DNA of 5,712 bases from Sediminispirochaeta sp. (GTDB lineage Bacteria > Spirochaetota > Spirochaetia > DSM-16054 > Sediminispirochaetaceae), in contig DSBN01000104.1 in assembly GCA_011046055.1 (NCBI GenBank), positions 1 to 5,712 on the forward strand. Reading direction: 5' to 3'. Position numbers and translations under genes: made by a program. Below are positions 1-5,712 of the stretch, one piece after another. The notes beneath the pieces were generated by a model. It was not told the DNA's origin. It ran no database searches and saw nothing but the letters and a program-made list of their open reading frames with translations. How positions within the stretch are numbered: the first letter of the stretch is position 1; each line of letters begins with the position of its first letter.

Positions 1-428
1 GCATCCTTGAATGGGATATCCAGGTTGTAACGCAAGTCCGCACCCCGGCGGGAGGCTCTGGCGCTGGAGCTCCGTCTTCCGCTGGAACCACCTCCGAAGA
101 AAGAACCGAAAATATCGCTGAAATCCCCGAAAATATCCTCAAAGTCTTGAAAACCGGAGAAGCCATGGGCGCCCCCGCCGCCTGCACCGCCGGAGGCCAT
201 CCCTTCGACCCCGGCGAAACCGAACTGGTCGTAGGCTTGGCGCTTCTTGTCATCGCTCAGTACCTCATAGGCTTCGGAGGCCTCTTTGAAGAGCTCTTCC
301 GCCTTTTTGTCGCCGGGGTTTCGGTCCGGGTGATACTTGACGGCCATTTTGCGATAGGCTTTTTTTAGTTCTTCTTTGGAGGCACCTTTCGGCACCCCCA
401 AAACTTCGTAGTAGTCTCTTTTAGCCAA
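1..428 (-). CDS. dnaJ: Chaperone protein DnaJ (Hsp40), N-terminal part, cut by window edge
   Basis: DnaJ binds unfolded substrates, hands them to DnaK and stimulates DnaK ATPase activity in the cytoplasm. The 142 residues present open with [20 protein letters not shown], a classic J domain (about residues 4-70) with the catalytic HPD tripeptide at 33-35 ([10 protein letters not shown]) and the closing AYDQFG. A Gly/Phe-rich region follows (about 71-125) with a poly-Gly run and two DIF motifs ([12 protein letters not shown]), then an Arg/Ser-rich stretch and the first strand of the substrate-binding domain ([15 protein letters not shown]). The zinc-finger and C-terminal domains lie beyond the left edge. 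The start is TTG at 426-428: the frame has a TGA two codons upstream, so no ATG or GTG start is possible, and a GGTGAG ribosome binding site lies 8 nt upstream. It follows dnaK by 16 nt and is surely co-transcribed with it. Zinc fingers downstream would separate DnaJ from CbpA-type Hsp40s, but the operon position makes DnaJ the confident call. Confidence 0.96.
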   Translation of the reverse strand, partial: MAKRDYYEVLGVPKGASKEELKKAYRKMAVKYHPDRNPGDKKAEELFKEASEAYEVLSDDKKRQAYDQFGFAGVEGMASGGAGGGGAHGFSGFQDFEDIFGDFSDIFGSFFGGGSSGRRSSSARASRRGADLRYNLDIPFKD

Positions 429-436
429 AACTCAGC

Positions 437-442
437 TCACCC
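437..442 (-). promoter_or_regulatory. Ribosome binding site that supports the TTG start of dnaJ
   Basis: On the minus strand AAGGGTGAG sits in the short dnaK-dnaJ gap. Its GGTGAG core ends 8 nt before the TTG codon at 426-428, a normal spacing. Together with the in-frame TGA just upstream of the TTG, this fixes the dnaJ start. The element begins right at the dnaK stop codon, so translational coupling between the two genes is plausible. Confidence 0.7.
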
Positions 443-444
443 TT

Positions 445-2400
445 TTAATTTTTCTGGTCCTCGTCGTCCACGACCTCGTAATCCACGTCTTCGACGTTAT
501 CATCGCCGCTGCCCGAACTGGCCTCTTCGCCGTCGGCGGCTCCGGCCTGAGCACCCGCGTCAGCGGTCTGCCCCCCTCCGGCCTGTTGTCCCTGGGCGCT
601 GGTCTGCTTGTAGACCTCCTCGGCGAGTTTGTACGAAGCCTGTTTGAGCGCCTCGGTCTTTGCTTTGATCTCTTCCGGGTCGTCACTTTCCAGAACCGAT
701 TTTAGATCCGCCACGGCCGATTCGATTTTCTGCTTTTCCGCGGCGTCGACCTTGTCACCGTAGTCCTTCAAGGACTTCTCCGTGGAGTAGATGAGGCTGT
801 CCGCTTCGTTGCGGGCCTCGACCTTTTCTCTGGCTTTTTTATCTTCCGCCGCGTGTTCTTCGGCCTCGTGGACCATCCGGTTGATCTCCTCTTCGGATAG
901 TCCCGAGGAGGACTCGATGCGGATCTTCTGTTCTTTACCGGTACCCAGATCCTTTGCCGATACGTGGACAATTCCGTTGGCGTCGATGTCGAAGGTCACC
1001 TCGATCTGCGGTACCCCCCTTGGCGCTGGAGGAATTCCCACCAGGTCGAAACGTCCGAGGGTTCGGTTCTGGTTGGCCATCTCCCGTTCACCCTGGAGCA
1101 CGTTGATCGAAACCGCGGTTTGGTTGTCCGCGGCGGTGGAAAAAACCTGACTCTTGCGAGTGGGAATGGTCGTATTTCGCTCGATCAGCTTGGTGAACAC
1201 CCCGCCCAGAGTCTCGATTCCCAGAGACAGGGGAGTCACGTCGAGCAGGAGAACGTCTTTCACATCTCCCCCCAGAATTCCTCCCTGGATGGCCGCGCCC
1301 ATGGCCACAACCTCGTCCGGGTTTACACCTTTGTGCGGTTCCTTGCCAAACACATCCTTGACCATCCGCTGTACCGCGGGTATACGGGTCGAACCGCCGA
1401 CGAGTATAACCTCGTCGATATCACTGGCACTGACTCCCGCGTCTTTCAGTGCCGACTCACAGGGGCCTTTTGTTCGTTCGATCAGTTCGGATATCATCTG
1501 TTCGAACTTGGCCCTGGAGAGGCTGTACTGGAGGTGCTTCGGACCTGAAGAGTCGGCGGTAATAAAGGGGAGATTGATCTCCGTGGTTTGGGTGCTGGAG
1601 AGCTCTATTTTGGCCTTTTCCGCAGCCTCTTTGAGTCGCTGCAGGGCCATCCTATCCTGTGAAAGGTCGATACCATGGTCATTCCTAAAACTCTGCACCA
1701 ACCAGTCGATAATTCGCTGATCGATATTGTCTCCACCGAGGTGGGTGTCGCCGTTGGTAGATTTTACCTCGAATACTCCGTCACCGAGCTCCAGAATAGA
1801 AATATCGAAGGTTCCCCCTCCGAAGTCATACACGGCGATTCGCTCTTCTTTGTTCTCTTTGCCCAGTCCGTACGCCAGAGACGCGGCGGTGGGTTCGTTC
1901 ACAATTCTTTTGACGTCCAAACCGGCGATTTTTCCCGCGTCTTTGGTGGCTTGACGCTGACTGTCGTTGAAGTAAGCCGGTACGGTGATCACCGCTTCCT
2001 TCACCTCTTCACCGAGGTAATCCTCGGCGGTCTTCTTCATCTTTTGAAGAATCATCGCCGAAATTTCCTGAGGAGAATACTCCTTGTCATGGGCTCCGAT
2101 ACGAACTTCTCCGTTGGAGGCTTCTTTCACATTGTAGGCCACCATCTGAATCTCTGATGGTACTTCCGAAAATCGGCGCCCCATAAAACGCTTTATCGAA
2201 TAGATAGTGTTTTCCGGATTGGTGACTATCTGGTTCTTCGCGGGCTGACCGACCAAACGTTCCCCTTTGTTGGTAAATCCGACGATGGAAGGAGTCGTTC
2301 GCTGCCCCTCCGCGTTCTGGATAACCACGGGTTCGTTGCCCTCCATGATGGCTACACATGAATTAGTTGTTCCTAGATCGATTCCAATTATCCTTCCCAT
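445..2400 (-). CDS. dnaK: Molecular chaperone DnaK (Hsp70), complete
   Basis: DnaK is the cytoplasmic ATP-dependent Hsp70 that binds and releases exposed hydrophobic segments, working with DnaJ and GrpE. The protein has 651 residues, normal for bacterial DnaK. The nucleotide-binding domain (about 1-382) begins [20 protein letters not shown], with phosphate loop 1 and Asp8. It also shows Lys70 (YSIKRF), [11 protein letters not shown] with Glu169, phosphate loop 2 YDFGGGTFD with Thr197, and the adenosine motif [13 protein letters not shown] near 332. The interdomain linker is [13 protein letters not shown] (382-394). The substrate-binding beta domain (about 395-505) includes [19 protein letters not shown] and VLQGERE, and the helical lid runs from about 506 to 600. 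A disordered Gly/Ala then acidic tail ends [12 protein letters not shown] in place of the more usual EVKD-type end. The ATG is preceded by a strong GAGGAG site (2409-2414) at 8-nt spacing. grpE lies 64 nt upstream and dnaJ 16 nt downstream. No key residue is missing. Confidence 0.99.
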   Translation of the reverse strand: MGRIIGIDLGTTNSCVAIMEGNEPVVIQNAEGQRTTPSIVGFTNKGERLVGQPAKNQIVTNPENTIYSIKRFMGRRFSEVPSEIQMVAYNVKEASNGEVRIGAHDKEYSPQEISAMILQKMKKTAEDYLGEEVKEAVITVPAYFNDSQRQATKDAGKIAGLDVKRIVNEPTAASLAYGLGKENKEERIAVYDFGGGTFDISILELGDGVFEVKSTNGDTHLGGDNIDQRIIDWLVQSFRNDHGIDLSQDRMALQRLKEAAEKAKIELSSTQTTEINLPFITADSSGPKHLQYSLSRAKFEQMISELIERTKGPCESALKDAGVSASDIDEVILVGGSTRIPAVQRMVKDVFGKEPHKGVNPDEVVAMGAAIQGGILGGDVKDVLLLDVTPLSLGIETLGGVFTKLIERNTTIPTRKSQVFSTAADNQTAVSINVLQGEREMANQNRTLGRFDLVGIPPAPRGVPQIEVTFDIDANGIVHVSAKDLGTGKEQKIRIESSSGLSEEEINRMVHEAEEHAAEDKKAREKVEARNEADSLIYSTEKSLKDYGDKVDAAEKQKIESAVADLKSVLESDDPEEIKAKTEALKQASYKLAEEVYKQTSAQGQQAGGGQTADAGAQAGAADGEEASSGSGDDNVEDVDYEVVDDEDQKN

Positions 2401-2420
2401 TATGGCTTCTCCTCTTTTTT

Positions 2421-2448
2421 ATAAAGTCAATAATTTATTCTTCTTTAT
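2421..2448 (-). repeat. AU-rich nested inverted repeat in the grpE-dnaK gap
   Basis: In the 64-nt gap the minus strand carries ATAAAG, then a second inverted pair AATAA and TTATT around one A, then CTTTAT, which is the exact complement of ATAAAG. The transcript could fold into a weak A-U hairpin with an internal loop, followed within a few bases by an A run and the GAGGAG ribosome binding site of dnaK. It lacks the GC-rich stem and U run of an intrinsic terminator. It could be a processing site or a temperature-sensitive structure, but with so AT-rich a sequence, chance is a real alternative. Confidence 0.4.
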
Positions 2449-2464
2449 GATGGTCTTCAATCCA

Positions 2465-3166
2465 TCAATTCCGATCGTTGTTACTCTGCTCTTCCGCGGC
2501 GTTTTCTGGACTTCCCTGGTCCTCGCTCTCCTCCGCCGCGGGGCCCGCGGAAGATTCGCCCGCTGCCGGTACCGCAACCTTCACCTTGGCGTGCCTCAAA
2601 ACTCGGTCATTTAGAAAGTAACCCTTTTGGTAGTCCTCGACGACCGTCTGAGTCTCCACCTCGCTGGACTCCTCCATGTTTATCGCCTCGTGCTTCTGGG
2701 GGTCAAACTCCTGCCCCACGCTTTCGATCCTTTTCAAACCGTACTTGCGATCAAGCATATTGGTGAACTGATGCTCTATCAGTTTTATTCCGGAGTGAAA
2801 ACTTTCAAAATCTCGGGACTCCTCCGAAGACTTAATGGCCCGTTCGAAATCGTCTATTATGGGTACCAAGTCCTGCAGCAGGTCGGAGTTGGCGTATTTA
2901 ATAGCGTCCATTTTCTCCCGCTGCATCCTCTTTCGAAAATTCTCAAAGTCCGCCTGTTTTCGCAGATACTGGTTCTTCAGTTCACTGTTCTCAGCCTCTA
3001 GTTTTGCCAGCTGAGTCTGCACCTCTTCCAGCTGTTTCTCCAGGAGCTCTGTCTTATTGTCTTTTTTTCCTTTCTCTTTTTCTTCGGCTTTAGTTTCTTG
3101 TCCCTTCGCCTCGTCGTTTTTTACTTCCTGGTGTTCTTTGTCTGCATCACTCTTCGTGCTCTTCAT
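2465..3166 (-). CDS. grpE: Nucleotide exchange factor GrpE, complete
   Basis: GrpE forms a dimer that opens the DnaK nucleotide cleft to release ADP, resetting the chaperone cycle. From the ATG the protein has 233 residues, somewhat longer than the usual 180-200. A Lys/Glu-rich, probably disordered N-terminus of about 38 residues is followed by the long dimerising helix. This helix holds the signature LRKQADFENFRKRMQREK (about 68-85) and DLVPIIDDFERAI. The beta domain that contacts DnaK follows, with SVGQEFDPQKHEAI (about 149-162) and the closing QKGYFLNDRVLRHAKVKVAV. After it comes an Ala/Glu/Ser-rich acidic tail of about 35 residues that most GrpE proteins lack or have much shorter. I chose the ATG at 3164-3166 because AGAGGGA lies 7 nt upstream. 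The same frame also opens at GTG 3200-3202, giving 245 residues, but with a poorer ribosome site. The gene ends with TGA, 64 nt before dnaK. A promoter lies in the gap upstream. Confidence 0.96.
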   Translation of the reverse strand: MKSTKSDADKEHQEVKNDEAKGQETKAEEKEKGKKDNKTELLEKQLEEVQTQLAKLEAENSELKNQYLRKQADFENFRKRMQREKMDAIKYANSDLLQDLVPIIDDFERAIKSSEESRDFESFHSGIKLIEHQFTNMLDRKYGLKRIESVGQEFDPQKHEAINMEESSEVETQTVVEDYQKGYFLNDRVLRHAKVKVAVPAAGESSAGPAAEESEDQGSPENAAEEQSNNDRN

Positions 3167-3173
3167 TACAGTA

Positions 3174-3180
3174 TCCCTCT
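3174..3180 (-). promoter_or_regulatory. Ribosome binding site favouring the ATG start of grpE
   Basis: The minus strand reads AGAGGGA, 7 nt before the ATG at 3164-3166. It has a GAGG core that can pair with the 16S rRNA tail. The competing GTG 36 nt further upstream has only AAGAG at similar spacing, so the internal ATG is preferred. The two starts differ only in twelve residues of the disordered N-terminus. Confidence 0.6.
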
Positions 3181-3202
3181 TTTTGCCGCCAGTTGAATTC
3201 AC

Positions 3203-3228
3203 CTCATTACTCTTTTGTGTAATATGAG
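3203..3228 (-). repeat. Imperfect inverted repeat in the grpE leader
   Basis: The minus strand reads CTCATATTAC, eight unpaired bases (ACAAAAGA), then GTAATGAG. The arms pair over eight bases (CTC plus ATTAC against GTAAT plus GAG) with a two-base bulge. It lies between the predicted transcription start and the grpE ATG, directly upstream of the alternative GTG. Its sequence does not match the CIRCE operator (TTAGCACTC, 9 bp, GAGTGCTAA). It may be an RNA hairpin or a protein site, but the stem is short and AT-rich, so chance cannot be excluded. Confidence 0.35.
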
Positions 3229-3269
3229 ATTCTATCGGTAATTAGTTCTTTCTTTATATGTTCTGTGTT

Positions 3270-3299
3270 AAGATACTAATCTCGTCTATAGAGCGTCAA
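3270..3299 (-). promoter_or_regulatory. Probable sigma-70-type promoter of the grpE-dnaK-dnaJ operon
   Basis: On the minus strand, -35 TTGACG (3294-3299; five of six consensus bases) and -10 TATCTT (3270-3275; four of six, including the key TA and final T) are separated by 18 bp. The sequence just upstream is A/T-rich and could act as an UP element. The predicted start is near 3263, giving a leader of about 97 nt to the grpE ATG. An 8-bp palindrome, TCTATAGA, lies in the spacer. It sits in the gap after the coiled-coil gene, so grpE probably has its own transcription start, with readthrough from upstream also possible because no terminator is visible. Confidence 0.65.
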
Positions 3300-3325
3300 G
3301 TTTTTATTAAATTCCGTGTTTATTT

Positions 3326-5712
3326 CTATTTACGGGGTATGATCTCGAGGATCAACTCGACCTCGCCTTTTGATAGTTTGGTAGCCCTGGCGATCTCGTC
3401 GACGCTCCACCCCTGGTGAGCCAGACGGGTGACGACCTCTCGGGCACCCATTGACGGAGCACCTTTACCGTCCTTTTCATCCCGTTTGCCTTCCTTGAGC
3501 AGCGAACCGAGGAGCTTGACCTGTTCCTTGGCCTGCGCGTTGATCTCCTCCAAACGGGTCTCGGTCTGGGCCAGCCACTGCCGGGCCTTCTGCATCCGCT
3601 CGATTCTCTCCTCGGCGTCTCGAATAATCTCATCCAAAGACCGTATCTGTTCGACCGCCTCATCCACCCGTTCTTTGTTTTCCGAGAGCTTCATTATACG
3701 TTCGCTGACATCACTGATCTGAGCGGGTAGCGTCTCGGACCGTTCTCTCAAACTCTCCAGGTACTCTTCAAGCTTTTCCGCCTTTTCGAAGTTGCTGTCC
3801 ACCTGTTTCAAGGTACTGTCAATGACCTTCTGCCTGTTTTCCAGCCGCTCATACTTCTTCTCGACGCTCTGCTGCAGCTCTTCCAGGTTGCGTATGCTGG
3901 CCTGGACCTCCTGTAACGAATCGTGACTATCGGTGACCTGCTCCAATTTCATGTCGATGGTGTGGGAAATGTTGATGAGCTTCTTGAAATCCCCCTCCAT
4001 CTCCTCGATACGTTTCTTCTCGGCGATGAAACGGTTGAGTTTGTTTCCCACTTCTTCACCGAGTTTTTTGATCGACAGGAACCGTTTTTCCGTCTCCCGT
4101 ATCTCCGTACTCAGAGATTGCACCCGTTCGATCTCCGCCTTGAGGTCTTCGATACTCTCCTCCAGATTCTCCTTCAGAGAATCCGCCCGGTCAAAAATTT
4201 TGGTCTGGGCTACAAAACTCTTTTGCCGCTTGTCAATCTCCTGTAGATTCAGCTGCAGTGTGGTGTAGGCCTCCTCAATCTTGCCGAAAAGCTTACCCTG
4301 CATCTGTTCGGTCTTTTCTTTGGTATCCTGGGCGACCCCTCGGAAGTCCTTTATCTTTTTATCCAGCTCCAGCTGGAGGTCTCTATTTTTTTTCTGGATC
4401 TCCAACATGTAGTTCTCATAACGTTGGTCGAAATTATCGAAGGCGGCATCGCTTTTCTTCTGCAGCTCCGACTCCAGCTCCAGCACTCTATCGGATATCT
4501 CTTTGAGTTCGTTTTTGAGCTTGGTCCGTTCCTCTTGAGTTTGGAGGATCAAGTCGTCCCGCTGGCTTTCAAATTCGGCGTTTAAGACGCTGATGGTGTC
4601 ATCGACCTCTTTCTTGAGGTTCTCATAACGAGAGCCCATATCCTGCTCCGCCGAATTGACCCTCTGCTCTATTTGGGTGCGCCAGACGTTGAAATCCGCC
4701 TCGGTCTGCTCGATGTTCGCCTCCAGATTCTCCCTTTTTTCCTTCACCATCGTCTCGAGTTCATCCAAGCTGCTCTCCAGCTCTCGCCTGTTTCGCTTGA
4801 TCTGGGCTTCCTTGGCCGACTGGTAATCGGTGAACTCCTTCTGAAAGGCGGCCTGGCTCTGCTGCTTGGCGTTTTCGATCTCCCCTTTGAGCTCTTCCTC
4901 CAGGCCGTTCAGCTGCTCTCCGGTATGCTCCATCCTGCTTTGGATTCTATCCTGAAAGGCCTGTACTTGATTCTCAAACTTGTCCTGCTGCCCATATATT
5001 TTTCCCTGGAGTTCGTTCAGACGCTCACGCAGCGCGTCGCTGTACTCGTCCTCGATACGCTGGCGCTCCATGGTCTGCTCCGTCTCCAACTCCGACAAGC
5101 GGTTTCGTACCTGTACCTGCCACTCCTCGAATCTGTTGTCCAATTTGTCTGAGCGATCGTCGAGATTTTTGAAAAAACTCTCTTCGAACTCCTCCAGACG
5201 CGATGAAACGTTCCGTGCCGCTTCGTCTTTCAGACTTTCCAGACGGCTCTCTACCTCGCTGAGCGCGTCATGCATAGCTTGGATATCCTGCTGTGCTTTG
5301 TGGTACTGCTGCTCCCGTTCACTCTGGAGCTGCTGGTCGAAATCTTTGAAGTCCTGTCGTATTTTCTGAGCTACTTTGTCCATGGCCTGACGGAGATTCT
5401 GGTCCAGCACGTCTATTTCCTGACGTGCATCCTCCATTTTCCCAAACCGGTAGCTCATTTGCTCCTCGTAGTCGTGAAGCTGGCTCTGCAGTTCGGTGAT
5501 TCTTCGTCGCACCTCTTCGCTGATCGTCTTGCTGGTCTCTTCGACTTTGCTTTGACGGTCCTTGATCTGTCCTTCCAGCTGGACTTGACTTTTCTTCAGT
5601 TCCGTCTCGAGCCGATTCTGGTCGCTTTTCAGACCCTCCTCGAGCTGAGTCAGATTGCCCTTCAGTTCCGTCTCGAGTCGGTTCTGGTCGCTTCTCAGCT
5701 CCTCTTCTATCC
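3326..5712 (-). CDS. Large spirochete-type coiled-coil protein, C-terminal 794 residues (N-terminus beyond window)
   Basis: The frame is open from the right edge to TAG at 3326-3328, giving 794 residues with no start required inside the window. GTG codons such as that at 5510-5512 lie within a continuous coil and are not the true start. Composition is dominated by Glu, Lys, Gln, Arg, Leu and Asp. I see no cysteine, and only three prolines, all in the last 140 residues. This marks almost unbroken alpha-helical coiled coil. The right end is an 11-residue repeat and the middle is mixed heptad coil. The segment FDRADSLKENLEESIEDLKA (codons near 4132-4194) and the C-terminal layout resemble the long cytoplasmic coiled-coil proteins of spirochetes that I remember as the SpiroCoCo family. 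After a charged linker the protein ends in a helix-turn-helix-like module. There is no signal peptide or membrane segment in the part seen. A filament-forming or chromosome-associated structural role is an inference. SMC or myosin-like annotations would be low-complexity artefacts, since no ATPase motif is present here. Confidence 0.85.
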   Translation of the reverse strand, partial: IEEELRSDQNRLETELKGNLTQLEEGLKSDQNRLETELKKSQVQLEGQIKDRQSKVEETSKTISEEVRRRITELQSQLHDYEEQMSYRFGKMEDARQEIDVLDQNLRQAMDKVAQKIRQDFKDFDQQLQSEREQQYHKAQQDIQAMHDALSEVESRLESLKDEAARNVSSRLEEFEESFFKNLDDRSDKLDNRFEEWQVQVRNRLSELETEQTMERQRIEDEYSDALRERLNELQGKIYGQQDKFENQVQAFQDRIQSRMEHTGEQLNGLEEELKGEIENAKQQSQAAFQKEFTDYQSAKEAQIKRNRRELESSLDELETMVKEKRENLEANIEQTEADFNVWRTQIEQRVNSAEQDMGSRYENLKKEVDDTISVLNAEFESQRDDLILQTQEERTKLKNELKEISDRVLELESELQKKSDAAFDNFDQRYENYMLEIQKKNRDLQLELDKKIKDFRGVAQDTKEKTEQMQGKLFGKIEEAYTTLQLNLQEIDKRQKSFVAQTKIFDRADSLKENLEESIEDLKAEIERVQSLSTEIRETEKRFLSIKKLGEEVGNKLNRFIAEKKRIEEMEGDFKKLINISHTIDMKLEQVTDSHDSLQEVQASIRNLEELQQSVEKKYERLENRQKVIDSTLKQVDSNFEKAEKLEEYLESLRERSETLPAQISDVSERIMKLSENKERVDEAVEQIRSLDEIIRDAEERIERMQKARQWLAQTETRLEEINAQAKEQVKLLGSLLKEGKRDEKDGKGAPSMGAREVVTRLAHQGWSVDEIARATKLSKGEVELILEIIPRK
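3329..3451 (-). other. Helix-turn-helix-like C-terminal module of the coiled-coil protein
   Basis: The last 41 residues begin MGAREVVTRLAHQGWSVDEI and continue ARATKLSKGEVELILEIIPR plus a final K. The pattern is a first helix, Gly-Trp-Ser, a helix with EIA, a turn, then LSKGEVELIL. It matches the small helix-turn-helix seen at the end of several bacterial helical proteins of unknown function (I recall the DUF6115 type) and in sigma-region-4-like folds. A charged linker, LLKEGKRDEKDGKGAPS, separates it from the coil. DNA binding is plausible but not shown; it might instead bind a protein. Confidence 0.6.
5528..5712 (-). repeat. Hendecad (11-residue) repeat array with a 66-bp near-identical duplication
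   Basis: Read as protein, successive 33-nt units are SDQNRLETELK (5660-5692), GNLTQLEEGLK (5627-5659), SDQNRLETELK (5594-5626), KSQVQLEGQIK (5561-5593) and DRQSKVEETSK (5528-5560), with a partial unit IEEELR at the edge. Each unit ends in Lys or Arg. Nearly all have Leu, Ile or Val at position 6, and most also at position 10. The two identical units come from DNA copies 66 bp apart (5594-5632 and 5660-5698) that agree at 36 of 39 bases. The array probably continues past the right edge. Confidence 0.8.

Noticed and set aside
147..368. Short plus-strand frame opposite dnaJ
   Set aside because: It is entirely antisense to the J domain and Gly/Phe region of dnaJ and resembles no known protein.
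964..1720. Long open frames on the plus strand opposite dnaK (for example 964-1548 and 1154-1720)
   Set aside because: They lie wholly antisense to a fully conserved dnaK. Their proteins show no recognisable domain, and the pattern is what codon bias of the real gene produces.
3251..3260. TATAAA as an alternative -10 box upstream of grpE
   Set aside because: The hexamer 17 bp upstream is GATTAG, a poor -35, while TTGACG/TATCTT nearby is clearly better.
3300..3325. Intrinsic terminator after the coiled-coil gene
   Set aside because: The sequence is A/T-rich but forms no GC-rich stem. Only a four-base pairing around AAAT/ATTT is visible.
4673..5152. Leucine- and phenylalanine-rich plus-strand frame that looks like a membrane protein
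   Set aside because: It is the complement of Glu, Lys and Gln codons of the coiled-coil gene, which read as Leu and Phe on the other strand. It has no independent support.
5510..5512. GTG as the start of the coiled-coil gene
   Set aside because: The frame stays open to the right edge and the upstream 66 codons continue the same coiled-coil repeat, so the real start is outside the window.
1..5712. CRISPR arrays, tRNA or rRNA genes, insertion sequences or attachment sites
   Set aside because: None is visible. The window is almost fully occupied by four minus-strand coding regions and the only repeats are those listed.

Overview
The window carries four genes, all on the minus strand. Read in the direction of transcription (right to left), they are a very long coiled-coil protein gene that enters from the right edge, then grpE, dnaK and the start of dnaJ, which leaves at the left edge. 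The DnaK and GrpE sequences are typically bacterial. The large, cysteine-free and almost proline-free coiled-coil protein resembles the long cytoplasmic coiled-coil proteins of spirochetes (the 'SpiroCoCo' type). A member of the Spirochaetota, with moderate-GC genes and AT-rich gaps, is therefore the best guess. This is an inference from protein character, and no species can be named.

Right part (3326-5712): the last 794 codons of the coiled-coil protein. At the right edge it has an 11-residue (hendecad) repeat that includes a nearly identical 66-bp tandem duplication. A long mixed coiled coil follows, then a charged linker and a compact helix-turn-helix-like tail of about 41 residues. The gene ends with TAG and no terminator hairpin is visible after it.

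Middle (3167-3325): the main non-coding stretch of the window. It holds a good sigma-70-type promoter pointing at grpE (TTGACG, 18 bp, TATCTT) with an AT-rich segment upstream of it, and a long leader with an imperfect inverted repeat. I see no CIRCE operator, and no hrcA gene lies in front of grpE.

Left part (1-3166): the Hsp70 chaperone operon in the order grpE, dnaK, dnaJ. GrpE is the nucleotide exchange factor, DnaK the ATP-dependent chaperone and DnaJ the co-chaperone that delivers substrate and stimulates ATP hydrolysis. The 64-nt grpE-dnaK gap holds an AU-rich inverted repeat just before the dnaK ribosome binding site. dnaJ starts 16 nt after dnaK from a TTG codon, as an in-frame TGA two codons upstream leaves no alternative.

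The chaperone operon is conventional. The least ordinary content is the coiled-coil gene, with its recently duplicated hendecad array and putative DNA-binding tail, and the apparent lack of the usual heat-shock operator.
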